Below are positions 22,562 to 22,839 of a DNA stretch of 22,839 nucleotides, in pieces. Positions within the stretch are counted from its first letter, which is position 1, and each line of letters opens with the position of its first letter. The position numbers and the translations under genes are program-made. Under the pieces are notes generated by a model. That model was not told the origin of the DNA, ran no database searches, and saw only the letters and a program-made list of their open reading frames with translations. This DNA is from a virus. The stretch covers positions 1-22,839 of IMG/VR virus record IMGVR_UViG_3300030109_000748; one strand, 5' to 3'.

Positions 22562-22839
22562 TTGTCACCTTTTCTTAACTGACTTATATATTTAGATAAA
22601 CCTTTAGAAAATGTTGTTGCTTCTGCAGGTGTATTAAATTCTATAAAATCTTTTTTTCTTAAAGCTATTTTTCTTGCTTCTTCACGAGAATATTTTATTA
22701 ATTCACCACCTACCATTCTAATAGTTGGGTATAAAATTTCTCTACCCTCTCCCACTCCCGATGATGCCGTTCTAATACTTTCTCTTGCAACAGTAGTTGG
22801 TGTATTAGGATTTAATGCTCTTTTCAACCATGCTGGCCT
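22558..22839 (-). CDS. Partial protein with GEGREILYPTIR module, N-terminus beyond window
   Basis: The reading frame is open to the right edge. It reads RPAWLKRALNPNTPTTVARE and then GVGEGREILYPTIRM, SREEARKIALRKKDFIEFNT and ATTFSKGLSKYISQLRKGDN at the C-terminus. The internal TTG at 22827 is not needed as a start. The EGREILYPT...A...F-x-T-x-x-E-A-x-x-F-S module is one I have seen at the C-termini of phage and prophage structural or internal proteins (forms like EGREVLIPT...E-A...Y-A-E). It may be a small adapter domain of a longer protein. The upstream part cannot be seen. It is the first gene of the operon segment here and its stop overlaps the TTG of the next. Confidence 0.65.
   Translation of the reverse strand, partial: RPAWLKRALNPNTPTTVARESIRTASSGVGEGREILYPTIRMVGGELIKYSREEARKIALRKKDFIEFNTPAEATTFSKGLSKYISQLRKGDN

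Noticed and set aside
1-22839. tRNA genes, CRISPR arrays, insertion sequences or cargo defence genes
   Set aside because: Intergenic space is nearly absent (largest gap 114 nt), and no cloverleaf, regular spacer array or transposase motif was seen by eye.

Overview
The window is an internal piece of a tailed-phage (Caudoviricetes) genome, almost certainly an uncultured marine podovirus-like phage. It is AT-rich by eye. Every convincing gene lies on the minus strand, stops and starts overlap or nearly touch (ATGA, TTGA, TAATG, TAAATG), and no cellular gene, tRNA, CRISPR array or insertion sequence was seen. The packaging, head, lysis and tail genes are all here; replication and transcription genes are not, so they must lie outside the window. 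Marine origin and podovirus type are inferred from families I recognise: small Lys-rich proteins, LamG/SPRY/DUF7483 tail proteins, DUF4376, DUF5872, DUF6321, and a short tail made of an adaptor plus a nozzle with no tape-measure, sheath or tube gene. The host cannot be read from the sequence.

In the direction of transcription (right to left): a truncated gene with a GEGREILYPTIR module runs in from the right edge; then a 75-aa helix-turn-helix-like protein in the small-terminase position; the large terminase; a 637-aa protein with a tyrosine-recombinase-like domain and a long virion-protein-like C-terminus; an 80-aa protein with a duplicated motif; the portal; an 85-aa gene nested out of frame in the portal 3' end; a 513-aa probable virion protein; a holin and a T4-type lysozyme; a Pro-rich structural protein; a 114-nt non-coding leader carrying two related repeats; then scaffold, major capsid protein and a decoration-like protein, ending in a hairpin that may be a terminator.

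The tail module follows: a small coiled-coil protein, a 232-aa conserved structural protein, two very basic small proteins, the tail adaptor (gp11-like) with a jelly-roll insertion, the tail nozzle/stabiliser (gp12/gp10-like), a 924-aa repetitive fibre, a LamG-like protein, a SPRY + triple-repeat (DUF7483-like) protein, a DUF4376-type protein, a DUF5872 protein and a truncated gene at the left edge.

Together these genes build the procapsid (portal, scaffold, capsid), fill it (terminase), close it with a short tail bearing carbohydrate-binding-like fibres, and lyse the cell. The least ordinary element is the recombinase-like protein placed between terminase and portal. Its position and its C-terminal architecture suggest a structural or co-injected protein rather than a classical lysogeny integrase, and its active site departs from the canonical pattern. 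Other points of interest are the overprinted 85-aa gene, the paired repeat in the capsid leader and the cluster of Lys-rich miniproteins.
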